34,074 bases of DNA from Candidatus Fermentibacteraceae bacterium (lineage in GTDB: Bacteria > Fermentibacterota > Fermentibacteria > Fermentibacterales > JCC-6), in NCBI GenBank assembly GCA_016936235.1, contig JAFGPK010000018.1, positions 1-34,074 on the forward strand, read 5' to 3'. The notes below the pieces were generated by a model. It was not told the origin of the DNA, ran no database searches, and worked only from the letters and a program-made list of their open reading frames with translations. A program made the position numbers and the translations under genes. Below are positions 1 through 8,197 of this stretch, in pieces (position 1 is the stretch's first letter; each line of letters begins with the position of its first letter).

Positions 1-93
1 ACCTATACTATGAGCAGAAGGAAAAAGAGTCTGCCATGGTGGCAGTACTCACATAAAAAAGTCTCCGGAAAAACCGGGGCGGTTCAAGGAGAC
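1..93 (+). repeat. Inverted-repeat element, copy A (gene tail plus hairpin)
   Basis: This stretch closely matches the reverse complement of about 4418-4503 and is cut by the window start. The shared core holds the perfect hairpin CTGCCATGGTGGCAG (6-bp arms, 3-nt loop), followed by a CCGG-A-run-CCGG element. In this copy GTCTCC at 61-66 can also pair with GGAGAC at 88-93. One frame reads LYYEQKEKESAMVAVLT then stop, and copy B reads LYYEQEEDQSAMVAVL in the matching frame with conservative changes. The element therefore looks like the 3' end of an older gene plus its terminator. It lies just upstream of the promoter of the T9SS-type cargo gene. Confidence 0.6.
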
Positions 94-111
94 ATCTGCC
101 GATAACGATGT

Positions 112-140
112 TTGACTGAGATTGTTTTTCGTCGTATTGT
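112..140 (+). promoter_or_regulatory. Sigma70-type promoter for the FG-GAP cargo gene
   Basis: TTGACT at 112-117 and TATTGT at 135-140 are separated by exactly 17 nt, giving a good -35/-10 pair. Transcription would start near 147, about 45 nt upstream of the ATG at 191. It lies directly after repeat copy A. Confidence 0.55.
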
Positions 141-190
141 CAGTTGCAGATGGAAAGCAATTGTCCTGTTTTAGACAAGAAAGGCATGAC

Positions 191-2017
191 ATGCGTTTCC
201 TTGCCTTCACACCCATACTTCTTCTCGTTTCGATATGTGTCGCAGGAACGGCCACCCAGACCGACTGGTCTGGAGGCCCAGAGACATTCGGACCTGTGCT
301 CGAGTTCGGTTCCGATTTCTATATCGATACCGATGTGGACTGGTACGATACAGGTCAGCTTGAGATCAATCATATTGCGGAGTATTCCGTAGATAACGGC
401 GTTATGGGCGCAGACTGCGTCTGCTGTGATGATCTTGATGGCGATGGTGATATGGATATCGCTGGAACATCAATATCCGCCAATCTGATAGCCTGGTGGG
501 AGAATACGGACGGAAGCGGTTCTGATTGGACCTTCCACCTGGTCGCGGAGGATTTCAAATGGGTCGAATCAGTGGATCTCGATGATAGCAATAATGACGG
601 CAGAATCGACATCATCGGTGCGGCCTGGGAATCCGATGAGATATCATGGTGGGAGAATGTGGACGGATCGGGGACTATCTGGACCAAGCACATCGTAAAG
701 TCCGGATTCAATGGGGCATTCTGCGCTACGGCAGCCGACATCAACGGGGATGGATTCATGGACATCCTCGGCACTTGCGGCTACGACAACGATGTCACGT
801 GGTGGGAGAATACGGATGGTTCCGGAGTGTACTGGAACGAGCATATAGTGGACGGGCAATTCTTCGGTTACTGGGTCGATGCCGCCGACCTGGACGGAGA
901 CGGTGACCATGACATTCTGGGAGCTTCGTGCTCTTCCGACCTGGTGACCTGGTGGGAGAATCTGAACGGACTGGGAACAGCGTGGAATGAGTCTGTCATC
1001 AGCAGCAGTTTTACCGGTGCCAAGTACGTCCAGGCTGCCGATATCGACTGTGATGGCGATAATGATGTTCTTGCGACGGCATTTGTTTCCGATGAGATCG
1101 GATGGTGGGAGAACTCGGACGGCCTCGGGGATTTTTCAAGTTACCATCTGGTCGACGATGATTTCGAGTATGCCAAATCGGCAGCTGCCGCCGACATGGA
1201 TATTGACGGTGATACGGATATCATCGGAGCAGCGCAGTTCATCGACGAGATCTCGTGGTGGGAGAACACCAACGGCATCGGAACAGGCTGGGAAAAACAC
1301 CTGATCGATGGCAGAGTGGGAGGAGCGACTTCTGTCTGCCCTGCCGATATAAACGGGAACGGAACCACTGATGTAACAGGGGCAATCAGATTCGACGACC
1401 GGATCCTCTGGTGGGACATCGGGCTATACTCATTCCAAGGCTCCATGGAATCCAGCGTGTTCGATACGCAGGGTGATCCCGAATGGGGTTCGTTGAGCTG
1501 GAGCGCCATGGAACCTTCAGGGACATCAGTTTCCTTCCAGGTGCGAGCCTCTGAGGATCCCGACCAGATGAACTTCACCAGCTGGTCCGATACGCTTTCT
1601 GGTCCATGCAGTCTGTCAGGGATTCTCACCGATGGCGACAGGTACTTCCAGTACCGGGCGATAATGAGCACGTCTGACCAGGACACCACACCAGCTCTGC
1701 AGGAAGTGCTTTTCGAGTGGGACGAAATGGCCATTGGTGACTCAGGGGAACTGGAGGTTCACGGACCGGTGCTGCTGCCCTTCCATCCGAACCCGGTCCA
1801 TGGCAGCCCGGTGATCCGTTTCGACCTGACGGATTCCTCTCCGGTGAACATCTCTCTATACGATATATCAGGACGGATGGTTGTGCAGTACATCCTTGCT
1901 GCAGAGGATTCAGGACTCCACGAGATCCAAGTCGATCTTCCCGCTTCAGGGATTTACGTCTGCAGGTTGATCGCGGGAGATGCCATCGAGATGGGGACCT
2001 TCATACTGCTCAAGTGA
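191..2017 (+). CDS. Secreted FG-GAP/VCBS repeat protein with T9SS type A sorting domain
   Basis: This is a predicted exported protein of 608 residues. The ATG at 191 is preferred over an in-frame ATG at 122 because it follows an AAAGG ribosome site and starts a clean signal peptide (MRFLAFTPILLLVSICVAG). The body holds seven repeats of about 52 residues. Each has a calcium-loop-like D-x-D-x-D-G core (for example DLDGDGDMD, DINGDGFMD) followed by a WWEN(T/S)DGSG-like strand, the pattern of FG-GAP/VCBS beta-propellers. After a beta-rich linker, the last ~85 residues resemble the Por secretion tail: HPNPVHG, then NISLYDISGR, then SGIYVCRLIAG. In known systems such a tail directs export through type IX secretion and surface attachment or release. 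The substrate is unknown. It is monocistronic behind the promoter at 112-140 and converges with the next gene across a 20-bp gap. Confidence 0.85.
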   Translation: MRFLAFTPILLLVSICVAGTATQTDWSGGPETFGPVLEFGSDFYIDTDVDWYDTGQLEINHIAEYSVDNGVMGADCVCCDDLDGDGDMDIAGTSISANLIAWWENTDGSGSDWTFHLVAEDFKWVESVDLDDSNNDGRIDIIGAAWESDEISWWENVDGSGTIWTKHIVKSGFNGAFCATAADINGDGFMDILGTCGYDNDVTWWENTDGSGVYWNEHIVDGQFFGYWVDAADLDGDGDHDILGASCSSDLVTWWENLNGLGTAWNESVISSSFTGAKYVQAADIDCDGDNDVLATAFVSDEIGWWENSDGLGDFSSYHLVDDDFEYAKSAAAADMDIDGDTDIIGAAQFIDEISWWENTNGIGTGWEKHLIDGRVGGATSVCPADINGNGTTDVTGAIRFDDRILWWDIGLYSFQGSMESSVFDTQGDPEWGSLSWSAMEPSGTSVSFQVRASEDPDQMNFTSWSDTLSGPCSLSGILTDGDRYFQYRAIMSTSDQDTTPALQEVLFEWDEMAIGDSGELEVHGPVLLPFHPNPVHGSPVIRFDLTDSSPVNISLYDISGRMVVQYILAAEDSGLHEIQVDLPASGIYVCRLIAGDAIEMGTFILLK

Positions 2018-2037
2018 TGGAAGTCCTCGGCCATTGA

Positions 2038-2682
2038 TTATACTTCGACTTCGGTCAGCGGAAGGTATTCCTGAATGTGCTGGAAACTCACGTCTTCCAT
2101 AACGCGTAGTCTATTATTGATCCAGTACTTATGCTTTGAACCCACTGTGACGGTGATGCGGCTTTCAGGATTGTCCTTCACCGTCTTCTCAACAATGTCA
2201 CAGTATTGCTGATTCCAATCGTCCAACATTCTGCCCAACTCAGGAAACAGCCTGGAATAGAATCTTCCGTGAATGATCTCAGTCCACGTATCATAGGCCT
2301 GGCACAGGAAATCAAAGAGATTACGGCTGTAGATTTCTCCCATGGATTCTCTGAGCTCCTTCCAGAATTCCCATTTCCGGGATAGGGCCGGATCCTTTTT
2401 GATCCTCTCTATCTCATTCTGCACCTTGCGTTCATATTCCCTCCACGAGTCCAGTTTCTGCTGCAGTGAAACCATCGGAATACCATGCTTCCTGGCATAG
2501 GGGATGATTGCCAGTGGATACTCGGGCTTCTCATCACATGCCGACTCGTCCTCCAGCTGTTCATCGCTGAACTCGGTGCAGAGAATATCCGGATTGGTCT
2601 TCCCGATCAGACAGGAGAGAACATCGAGGCTGTACATGGGGCTGCGCAGATGCCACTGATACATCGTTCCGATTACAACCAC
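2038..2682 (-). CDS. Hypothetical protein, remotely TraB/PrgY-like
   Basis: A soluble protein of about 214 residues with no signal peptide. Its first strand (VVVIGTMYQWH) followed by NPDILCTE resembles the opening of TraB/PrgY/GumN-type domains, where the strand is followed by a GT-x-H motif and then a PD-x-x-x-x-E segment. Near the C-terminus VTVGSKHKYWINNRL resembles their second G-x-x-H strand. The first His of the family motif is absent (GTMYQ), so the match is weak. The middle is a charged helical region (residues ~75-120). The GTG at 2682 is the conventional start, but it lies 16 nt from the nearest GGAGG. An in-frame CTG at 2691 lies 7 nt from that same GGAGG (2699-2703) and may be the true start. 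It follows the metallophosphoesterase gene by 60 bp on the same strand and could be co-transcribed. No biochemical role can be assigned. Confidence 0.6.
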   Translation of the reverse strand: MVVIGTMYQWHLRSPMYSLDVLSCLIGKTNPDILCTEFSDEQLEDESACDEKPEYPLAIIPYARKHGIPMVSLQQKLDSWREYERKVQNEIERIKKDPALSRKWEFWKELRESMGEIYSRNLFDFLCQAYDTWTEIIHGRFYSRLFPELGRMLDDWNQQYCDIVEKTVKDNPESRITVTVGSKHKYWINNRLRVMEDVSFQHIQEYLPLTEVEV

Positions 2683-2742
2683 AGAGGCCAGTCCTGTTCC
2701 TCCTTCCCAGTACGCATTCCTAACGGCTGGAAATCATGATAT

Positions 2743-4185
2743 TCATTGTGCAAAGCCCATACTGAATACACCGTTCTTTAGAGTAAGGGCCCTGACCGAT
2801 CCATCTCCGTATATCAGCATGGGTGCAGGCAGGTGGTAGCGTTCCGCATCAATATCCACCCAACCACCGGTGTTATGAACCCAGAGAGGATGTACCTCTT
2901 CTCCGTGATGGCGCACGAATACCTCGTTGAAGGCTGGAATATGGGTATGGCCGTAGATAAGGGCCGTTATCCAGGATCCTTCGCTGAGACACTCCGCCTG
3001 TGCCTGTGCCAGATAGTATTCCACCAGTCCTCGCTCCGACTCCAGTGCTTCGATGCTGTGATACCTCCGTGAGGGGGTTTCAGGATCACCGCGAACGTCG
3101 TTAACTGTAATGTGCTCATCCAGGATTTGGAGGAACGTCTGTTCCCACTGTGACGGGTGCAGGTTGTCGAAGCTGTGGTCATAGACCGTTTCCCAGAACT
3201 CGTAGGGCGGAGTCTGTCCAAGGGAGTAGCTGTGCCATTCAGTCGTTATGGCATTGAACATCTCAATGTTCCGAATCGTCAGAGGTATTCCCTGCTGAAC
3301 CATCAGATCACCGAACATGATTGTCACCATGTACCAGTCCGGCTCGAAGAGGTGGCCGTGTGTCAGAAGGATATGCCCGCCTTCGAGTCCCCGGAAATAA
3401 ACATTTGGATAGGCCACGTATACAGGCGAATCATCGTCGAGGCCCAGGAGTGACGATACGATATTGTATGTGGGAATGCCCAATTCGCTCCCGGCGTTTT
3501 CTGGCAGGATATCTCCCGTGGTGATATCGAAGGAGAGGGAGAGAGTTCGAGGCATAGTCAACGGAGGTAGTCCCTGCTCGATTCTACCAGTGACCCAGTA
3601 TCTTTCCTGAAGCATTTCCCATAGATGGTGGTCGTGATTACCGGGGATATAGATGATGTTCTGAAACAGGTCTCCAAGCCCCATCCCTTCGTCCAGGGCA
3701 TTCAGCTGCTGAAAGAAATCCATTGACTGTTCAAAGGAGTCCTCCTGGTTGTTCATCGCCAGGTCCCACATGTCGCCCAGAATCACCAGGTACTTGATCT
3801 GTCCGTACTGCTGTTTCAGGCCGAGGCAGTATTCCAGGAACGACATGAACTCGGGTCGCACATAAGGTCCGTCCCCATCGGAATCATTCAGCCGGATATA
3901 ATCTCCCGGGACTGCCGGATTACCGGTAATGCAGCCGTATCTCTCGCCGATGTGAATGTCGCTGATGACGACAGCAAGAGGAGGTTCCTCAACTGCGTCA
4001 TTCATTCCGATGCCGGTGGCAAGATGTTCTGGCAAGCCGGCTTCAGTTCCCGAAGAAGAGGCTGCTGCGGCATCTTTCACCATACCGATAGCCGCTGACC
4101 AAGAGCCTGCATGATCCGATCCGAGAGATACGATCGTCAGTAGTGCGATTTGGACTGACCAGTGGCTGAACAAGGACTGTTTCAT
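2743..4185 (-). CDS. Exported calcineurin-type metallophosphoesterase
   Basis: A 480-residue predicted phosphoesterase of the calcineurin-like superfamily. The ordered metal-site motifs are all present: SDIHIG (D76, H78), LGDMWD, PGNHDHH, LTHGH and the closing YGHTHIP. These residues bind the two metals that activate water for phosphoester hydrolysis. A longer reading frame begins at 4257, but the ATG at 4185 has GGGAGG 5 nt upstream and starts a signal-peptide-like segment (MKQSLFSHWSVQIALLTIV), so the enzyme probably works outside the cytoplasm. The spacing between GNHD and GHTH is long, about 250 residues, so a large insert surrounds the active site. The substrate is unknown; UDP-2,3-diacylglucosamine hydrolases and surface phosphodiesterases share these motifs. 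A promoter is visible at 4351-4379. Confidence 0.85.
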   Translation of the reverse strand: MKQSLFSHWSVQIALLTIVSLGSDHAGSWSAAIGMVKDAAAASSSGTEAGLPEHLATGIGMNDAVEEPPLAVVISDIHIGERYGCITGNPAVPGDYIRLNDSDGDGPYVRPEFMSFLEYCLGLKQQYGQIKYLVILGDMWDLAMNNQEDSFEQSMDFFQQLNALDEGMGLGDLFQNIIYIPGNHDHHLWEMLQERYWVTGRIEQGLPPLTMPRTLSLSFDITTGDILPENAGSELGIPTYNIVSSLLGLDDDSPVYVAYPNVYFRGLEGGHILLTHGHLFEPDWYMVTIMFGDLMVQQGIPLTIRNIEMFNAITTEWHSYSLGQTPPYEFWETVYDHSFDNLHPSQWEQTFLQILDEHITVNDVRGDPETPSRRYHSIEALESERGLVEYYLAQAQAECLSEGSWITALIYGHTHIPAFNEVFVRHHGEEVHPLWVHNTGGWVDIDAERYHLPAPMLIYGDGSVRALTLKNGVFSMGFAQ

Positions 4186-4350
4186 GATTCCTCCCGAGTG
4201 CTTACTCCGATTTTCATGAATGCCGCCGGAATCGGAGTGAAAACAGGGTATTTTCATAAGATCCCCAGGGATGAGTAATCGATCGTTATTCTCAGACTAA
4301 TGTGAATCGCTAGCACAGGTTCGTACTCAGACCCTGCGCTGCTGTATTTC

Positions 4351-4379
4351 ATCATAGTGAGAGCAAAAGCAATAGGCAA
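4351..4379 (-). promoter_or_regulatory. Sigma70-type promoter for the metallophosphoesterase gene
   Basis: Read on the minus strand, TTGCCT (4379-4374) and TATGAT (4356-4351) are separated by exactly 17 nt. The start of transcription would be near 4344, giving a leader of about 160 nt before the ATG at 4185. Nothing else recognisable lies in that leader. Confidence 0.5.
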
Positions 4380-4408
4380 GTCGAGTCTTGCTCAACCCCA
4401 TTACCGGT

Positions 4409-4612
4409 TCAAAAAACTGAAGCGCTCCGGGTTTTCCGGAGAAATGCTTTTATGAGTACTGCCACCATGGCAGACTGATCTTCTTCCTGCTCATAGTATA
4501 GATTCTCGATCTCCCTGCATATGCTCCCCCGGATAGGGACAAATCGAAGATTGAGACTTCTCCGCTGGGCTTCGTTAATACGCCGGGTGGTCCGCTCTCG
4601 GGGAGCACTTCG
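4409..4612 (-). pseudogene. Possible gene remnant without a start codon
   Basis: An open frame of 67 codons runs leftward from a stop at 4613-4615 to a TGA at 4409-4411. It has no usable start codon at its upstream end, so it would be the tail of a decayed gene. Its last part contains EIENLYYEQEEDQSAMVAVL, which is shared with copy A at the window start. A second, overlapping minus-strand frame (4450-4710, 86 residues, ending SLPWWQYS) is also open. That frame is shared by both copies only as far as the same core, so frame choice is uncertain. The protein family is not recognised. The rest of 4613-4740 shows nothing further. Confidence 0.3.
4418..4503 (-). repeat. Inverted-repeat element, copy B
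   Basis: Read on the minus strand this matches copy A at 1-93 with scattered substitutions and small indels. It has the same TATACTATGAGCAG opening, the same CTGCCATGGTGGCAG hairpin and a terminator-like hairpin CTCCGG-AAAAC-CCGGAG followed shortly by six T residues. A 2-nt difference (CTCACATAA in A, CTCATAA in B) changes which frame the TAA closes. As with copy A, the element lies upstream of and in the same orientation as the next gene, here the metallophosphoesterase. Confidence 0.65.
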
Positions 4613-4740
4613 CTAATGGACTGCGCATGAGCTTCGGCTGGGAGACAATGCAGGGCTGCGACAGCAAGATCAGGGCCACAGACCTCATGATGCAGGAGGC
4701 CAATGCTCACCGTGCCGGTACCGCCAGCGTATGTAAACAG

Positions 4741-6228
4741 CTACTGAGGCAGGTCCCTTCTAATCAGATCGGAGGATATCCTGGCAGACTCGTAGATGGT
4801 CGGCAGGCCGGATCCCGGATGGGTCCCTCCGCCCACCAGGTAGCAGTTGCCTACCTCCTCGAAGCGGTTGTGCGGCCTGAAGTAGAGCATCTGCCTGATA
4901 TTGTGCCCGAGGTTGAAGGTAGCTCCCTGGTATATTGAGTATTCGTCCCTCCAGTCTGCGGGTGTTATCTCCTTCTGGAAGACTATGTGATCCTCCAGGT
5001 CCTTTATGGAAGTTCTATCGGCGATCCTGGCGATGACCCTTTCCCGGAATTCCCTTCTGCAATCATCATCCCAGCTGATGGGTGCGCGGGTGTTCGGTAC
5101 AGGGACCAATACGTACAATGCGCTGTGTCCATCCGGAGCAAGGGTCGGATCGGTCACCGATGCGTTACGCACATATACTGAAACATCCTCCGACAGTATC
5201 TTCTCACCCATTATCTCGGTGATGTTCCTGCGGTAGTCGTCGGCCAGCACGATCTGATGATGGGGCTCATCCCAGATCTTATCCATACCCAGGTAGAGCA
5301 TGTAGGTGGAGCAGGAGTAATTGGATCTGTCCAGTCTTGAGGGGGTCCACTTTCGGATGACGCCCTCCTCGAACATTTTCTCTGCTGCGTATCCGAAATC
5401 GGCATTCAGGACGACGGCGTCATACTCCTCCTTCGAGCCGTCGGGCAGCATCACTCCGGTGGCCCGTCCCCTTCCGTCGGTGAGGATTCGGGATACAGGG
5501 GTAGACGTGAGGATCTCGCCGCCATCCTCCTTTATGACCCGAGCCATAGCCTCGGAGATAGCGGATAACCCGCCCTTGACATGGTCCACACCGAAGTTGT
5601 GCTCGATGAAGGGTATCATGGCGTAGAGGCCGGGGCAGTTCCAGGGGGACATTCCAAGGTACTTGGCCTGGAAAGTGAAGGATATCCTGAGGTTGTCGTT
5701 CTTGAAGTAGTTGCCGAGCACACTGTACAGGGACCTGCCTGCGGAGAGGTGCGGAAGAGCGCGGAGAAGCCTGGGAGAGAGCATCGAGAAGGGATTGCCG
5801 TAGGGCTTCTGAAGGCAGGGGTACATGTACCGGTATCGAACGCTCTCTCGCTTGAGCAGTTTTCTGTAACCGCTCTCCTCACCGGCGAAGGTATCCCTGA
5901 TGCGCTGATAGGTGACCTCGTTGTCCCTTGAGGGATCGAAGCTCACGTCTTTGAAATTGAGCCTGTACATAGGATCAAGCGGCATCACCGTGCAGTAGTC
6001 ATCGAGATTCCGCCCCACTTCCTGGAACATTTCCCTGAGGATGAAGGTCATCATCAGGAAAGTCGGTCCTGTATCGAAACTGAAGCCGCTCTCGGTGATG
6101 GCGGCGCTTCTTCCACCAACCCGGTCCGCCTTCTCGAAGACCTTCACTCTGTAACCCCGACCCGCCAGCAGCATGGCCGCCGTGAGCCCCCCCGGTCCTG
6201 CTCCTACAACTGCGATACTACCAGACAT
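4741..6228 (-). CDS. crtN: CrtI/CrtN-family carotenoid desaturase
   Basis: A 495-residue FAD-dependent desaturase that probably introduces conjugated double bonds into a C30 (diapophytoene or squalene-derived) or C40 backbone. The N-terminus carries the dinucleotide-binding motif GAGPGGLTAA, then FEKADRVGGR and FDTGPTFLMM. The signature FQAKYLGMSPW lies mid-protein, and the C-terminus has LVGGGTHPGSGLPTIYESA, the CrtI-family hallmark near the flavin. The segments GLYAMIPFIEHNFGVDHVKGG and YSCSTYMLYLGMDKIWD track staphylococcal CrtN closely from memory. The ATG lies 6 nt after GGAGG. It is the last gene of a leftward unit after DUF2141 and ALDH, 26 bp behind the ALDH gene. CrtN (C30) is favoured over CrtI (C40) mainly because crtP, crtQ and crtO homologues sit next to it; the chain length is inferred. 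Confidence 0.8.
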   Translation of the reverse strand: MSGSIAVVGAGPGGLTAAMLLAGRGYRVKVFEKADRVGGRSAAITESGFSFDTGPTFLMMTFILREMFQEVGRNLDDYCTVMPLDPMYRLNFKDVSFDPSRDNEVTYQRIRDTFAGEESGYRKLLKRESVRYRYMYPCLQKPYGNPFSMLSPRLLRALPHLSAGRSLYSVLGNYFKNDNLRISFTFQAKYLGMSPWNCPGLYAMIPFIEHNFGVDHVKGGLSAISEAMARVIKEDGGEILTSTPVSRILTDGRGRATGVMLPDGSKEEYDAVVLNADFGYAAEKMFEEGVIRKWTPSRLDRSNYSCSTYMLYLGMDKIWDEPHHQIVLADDYRRNITEIMGEKILSEDVSVYVRNASVTDPTLAPDGHSALYVLVPVPNTRAPISWDDDCRREFRERVIARIADRTSIKDLEDHIVFQKEITPADWRDEYSIYQGATFNLGHNIRQMLYFRPHNRFEEVGNCYLVGGGTHPGSGLPTIYESARISSDLIRRDLPQ

Positions 6229-6254
6229 GAATACCTCCAGATTGGTTCATTTGA

Positions 6255-7619
6255 TCATATATGTTTCAGCATGAATTTTACGAAACGCCTGTGGATGCGG
6301 TAGGGGGGATAGAGGAGGGGCATCTCGAACCTGCCGTTCTTCCTTAGCACGATCCTTTCCCAGGAGAAGGCCCTGTAACCCTCAATTCCCCTGTACCTTC
6401 CGAATCCGCTTCCACCCACTCCTCCGAAACCGATGGATGACGACACTATACGGTGCAGCGTACCGTTGACCGTCACAGAACCGGACCTTGTATTCCGAAC
6501 GAGCATTTCCTCCATTCCCCTTTTATCAGCGGAGAAACCGTACACGGCCAGAGGCGAATCATCACCCTTTCCGGTTCCTGCAACGGTCTCCTCCAGGGAA
6601 TCGAAGGGAACGACAGGTAGTATGGGTCCGAATATCTCTTCATGAAGAAGCGGTGAACCGTCATCGATATCGACCAGTACGGTGGGCGGTATATACAGTT
6701 CTTCCCTTGAACCTGTTCCCCCGGTTGCAGCCCTTCCATGGTGCAGCATCCCCTCAAGCCTGTCCCATGCCGCACCGTCGATGATCCGGCCGTAATCCGG
6801 CGATTCCATGGGGTTCTCTCCGTAGAATTCCTTCACCGCGGAACCGAGTTCGCTGACGAAATCCCCGAAGACGCTCCTGTGGACGAAAACGTGGTTCGGG
6901 GCCAGACAGGTCTGTCCGGCGCCAAGATACTTGCCCCATGCGATGCGCCTGGCGGATGCCCTCAGATCGGCATCCCGGGAGACGAAACAGGGGTTCACTC
7001 CCCCCAGCTCGAGGATCGCAGGAACTGGTCGCTTCGCAGCATCGGCCATGACATTCTTCCCGGTCCGTCCCGACCCGGTGAAGCAGACGACATCAGCTGC
7101 GTTGGCCACCAGCCAGCGGGCTACATCTCCGCTCCCCCCGGCCACGGCAGCTGTCTCCTTGGGAAAATACTCCTCAATAAGTTTGAACATGACCTCCGCA
7201 GTTGCAGGAGCCCTCTCTGACGGTTTGAGGATCACGCTGTTACCCGCTGCAAGGGCGCTGACCATGGGACTGAGGAGCAGACCGGCCGGATAGTTCCATG
7301 GACCGATTATGACGGCAATGCCGTAGGGCTCACGACGGCTTCTGACCCGGCCGGGGATCATGGGGGGTGATAGACGGCAGCGGCAGGCCCTTCTCCATCT
7401 TCGAAGATGCTTCAGGGCATACTGTGTTTCAGCAAGTGCAAGACCGGGCTCCGCGGACCAGGATTCCAGCCAGCATCGTCCGAGATCATGCCGGATAGCC
7501 TCGGCGATCTCCTCGCCTCTGTCCCGCAGCATACTGCGGAGGATTCCCAGGGATCTCCGGGGATCCGGACCCGCCGGATCCCTCCTCTGAAGCTGAACCA
7601 GTTCCTCAAGGTCCTTCAT
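6255..7619 (-). CDS. aldH: ALDH3-type aldehyde dehydrogenase, probable carotenoid aldehyde dehydrogenase
   Basis: A 454-residue NAD(P)-dependent aldehyde dehydrogenase that oxidises aldehydes to carboxylic acids. Visible residues are the oxyanion Asn in GPWNYP (N109), the cofactor Lys in LKPSE (K132), the general base in LELGG (E204) and the nucleophile in GAGQTC (C238). The short length, the GAGQTCLAPNHV sequence and the hydrophobic, basic C-terminal tail (PPYRIHRRFVKFMLKHI) are typical of the class 3 family, whose tails often bind membranes. In staphyloxanthin synthesis an aldehyde dehydrogenase converts the CrtP-made 4,4'-diaponeurosporenal into the acid used by CrtQ, which fits its place between crtN and crtP homologues. 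The start has GGAG about 5 nt upstream. The substrate is inferred from context; general fatty aldehyde oxidation is the alternative. Confidence 0.85.
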   Translation of the reverse strand: MKDLEELVQLQRRDPAGPDPRRSLGILRSMLRDRGEEIAEAIRHDLGRCWLESWSAEPGLALAETQYALKHLRRWRRACRCRLSPPMIPGRVRSRREPYGIAVIIGPWNYPAGLLLSPMVSALAAGNSVILKPSERAPATAEVMFKLIEEYFPKETAAVAGGSGDVARWLVANAADVVCFTGSGRTGKNVMADAAKRPVPAILELGGVNPCFVSRDADLRASARRIAWGKYLGAGQTCLAPNHVFVHRSVFGDFVSELGSAVKEFYGENPMESPDYGRIIDGAAWDRLEGMLHHGRAATGGTGSREELYIPPTVLVDIDDGSPLLHEEIFGPILPVVPFDSLEETVAGTGKGDDSPLAVYGFSADKRGMEEMLVRNTRSGSVTVNGTLHRIVSSSIGFGGVGGSGFGRYRGIEGYRAFSWERIVLRKNGRFEMPLLYPPYRIHRRFVKFMLKHI

Positions 7620-7699
7620 TGCGGCTCCGCCCGTGGATGGATTCGAATCTATGATAAGGACCCGGGCTCGATGAAGTCAATTCCAGCTGACCTTTGATG

Positions 7700-8128
7700 T
7701 CAATGGATCGAGATTTCGATTATCAGTGTATCGGCTTCGAACATTACCAGGGCGTCCTCAAAATCCGGAGGACCGGTGCTTCCCCTGGCGTTGTTGGAAA
7801 AACCGTAGTCCTCCGTGGGGACGCCGAACAGGCCCCGGTCGAAAACGGCGTCGCCATCCTTGTCGTGAAAGGCCGCCATGGCGTACTCACCGGCAGCCAG
7901 CCCCGTCAGATGCATGATCACCGTGTCACCCTGAATGGATGACGTGAGTCTCACCACTGCATTCTCTATGTCCTCCGGCCAGTACTCCTCCGAATCGAAG
8001 ACCGCGAGCCGTGCAAAACCCTCTTCCGAGGAGAAACCCTCCAGCCTAACCACCAGGAGACCGCTCGAGGAATCCGGCAGAGTCTGACCTGCAAGATGTA
8101 ACCCAAGGACCAGGATCAGCGGTAACAT
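7700..8128 (-). CDS. Secreted DUF2141 family protein
   Basis: A 142-residue protein with a short signal peptide (MLPLILVLGLHLAGQ) and one beta-sandwich domain of the DUF2141 family. The family pattern is clear: LVVRLEGFSSEEGFARLAVF, then LAAGEYAMAAFHDKDGD, then FGVPTEDYGFSNNARG and a final PDFEDA segment. The ATG at 8128 follows GGGGGAG closely. Members are extracytoplasmic and their function is unknown. It is the first gene of the leftward unit, 80 bp before the aldehyde dehydrogenase, so it should be expressed with the pigment enzymes. A role in binding or placing the carotenoid outside the inner membrane is possible but is only a guess from position. Confidence 0.8.
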   Translation of the reverse strand: MLPLILVLGLHLAGQTLPDSSSGLLVVRLEGFSSEEGFARLAVFDSEEYWPEDIENAVVRLTSSIQGDTVIMHLTGLAAGEYAMAAFHDKDGDAVFDRGLFGVPTEDYGFSNNARGSTGPPDFEDALVMFEADTLIIEISIH

Positions 8129-8161
8129 CTGCTCCCCCTTTCCGTCATTTCATAGTGCCCT

Positions 8162-8169
8162 AGTATAAT
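8162..8169. promoter_or_regulatory. Overlapping divergent -10 elements between the carotenoid arms
   Basis: A perfect TATAAT lies at 8164-8169 on the plus strand and TATACT is read on the minus strand over 8167-8162, so the two divergent promoters would overlap. No good -35 hexamer is visible at the usual distance on either strand, which suggests activator dependence. The plus transcript would have a leader of about 130 nt before crtP; the minus transcript a leader of about 30 nt before the DUF2141 gene. Confidence 0.4.
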
Positions 8170-8197
8170 GTAGATACGATAGCCGCACTACGGCGGC

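Noticed and set aside
122-190. A longer start (ATG at 122) for the FG-GAP gene
   Set aside because: The extra codons overlap the predicted -10 element, lack a ribosome site and would bury the signal peptide.
4450-4710. An 86-codon minus-strand frame ending SLPWWQYS as a real gene
   Set aside because: It has no ribosome site, and only its last 14 codons are shared with copy A, where the alternative frame shows the more conservative changes.
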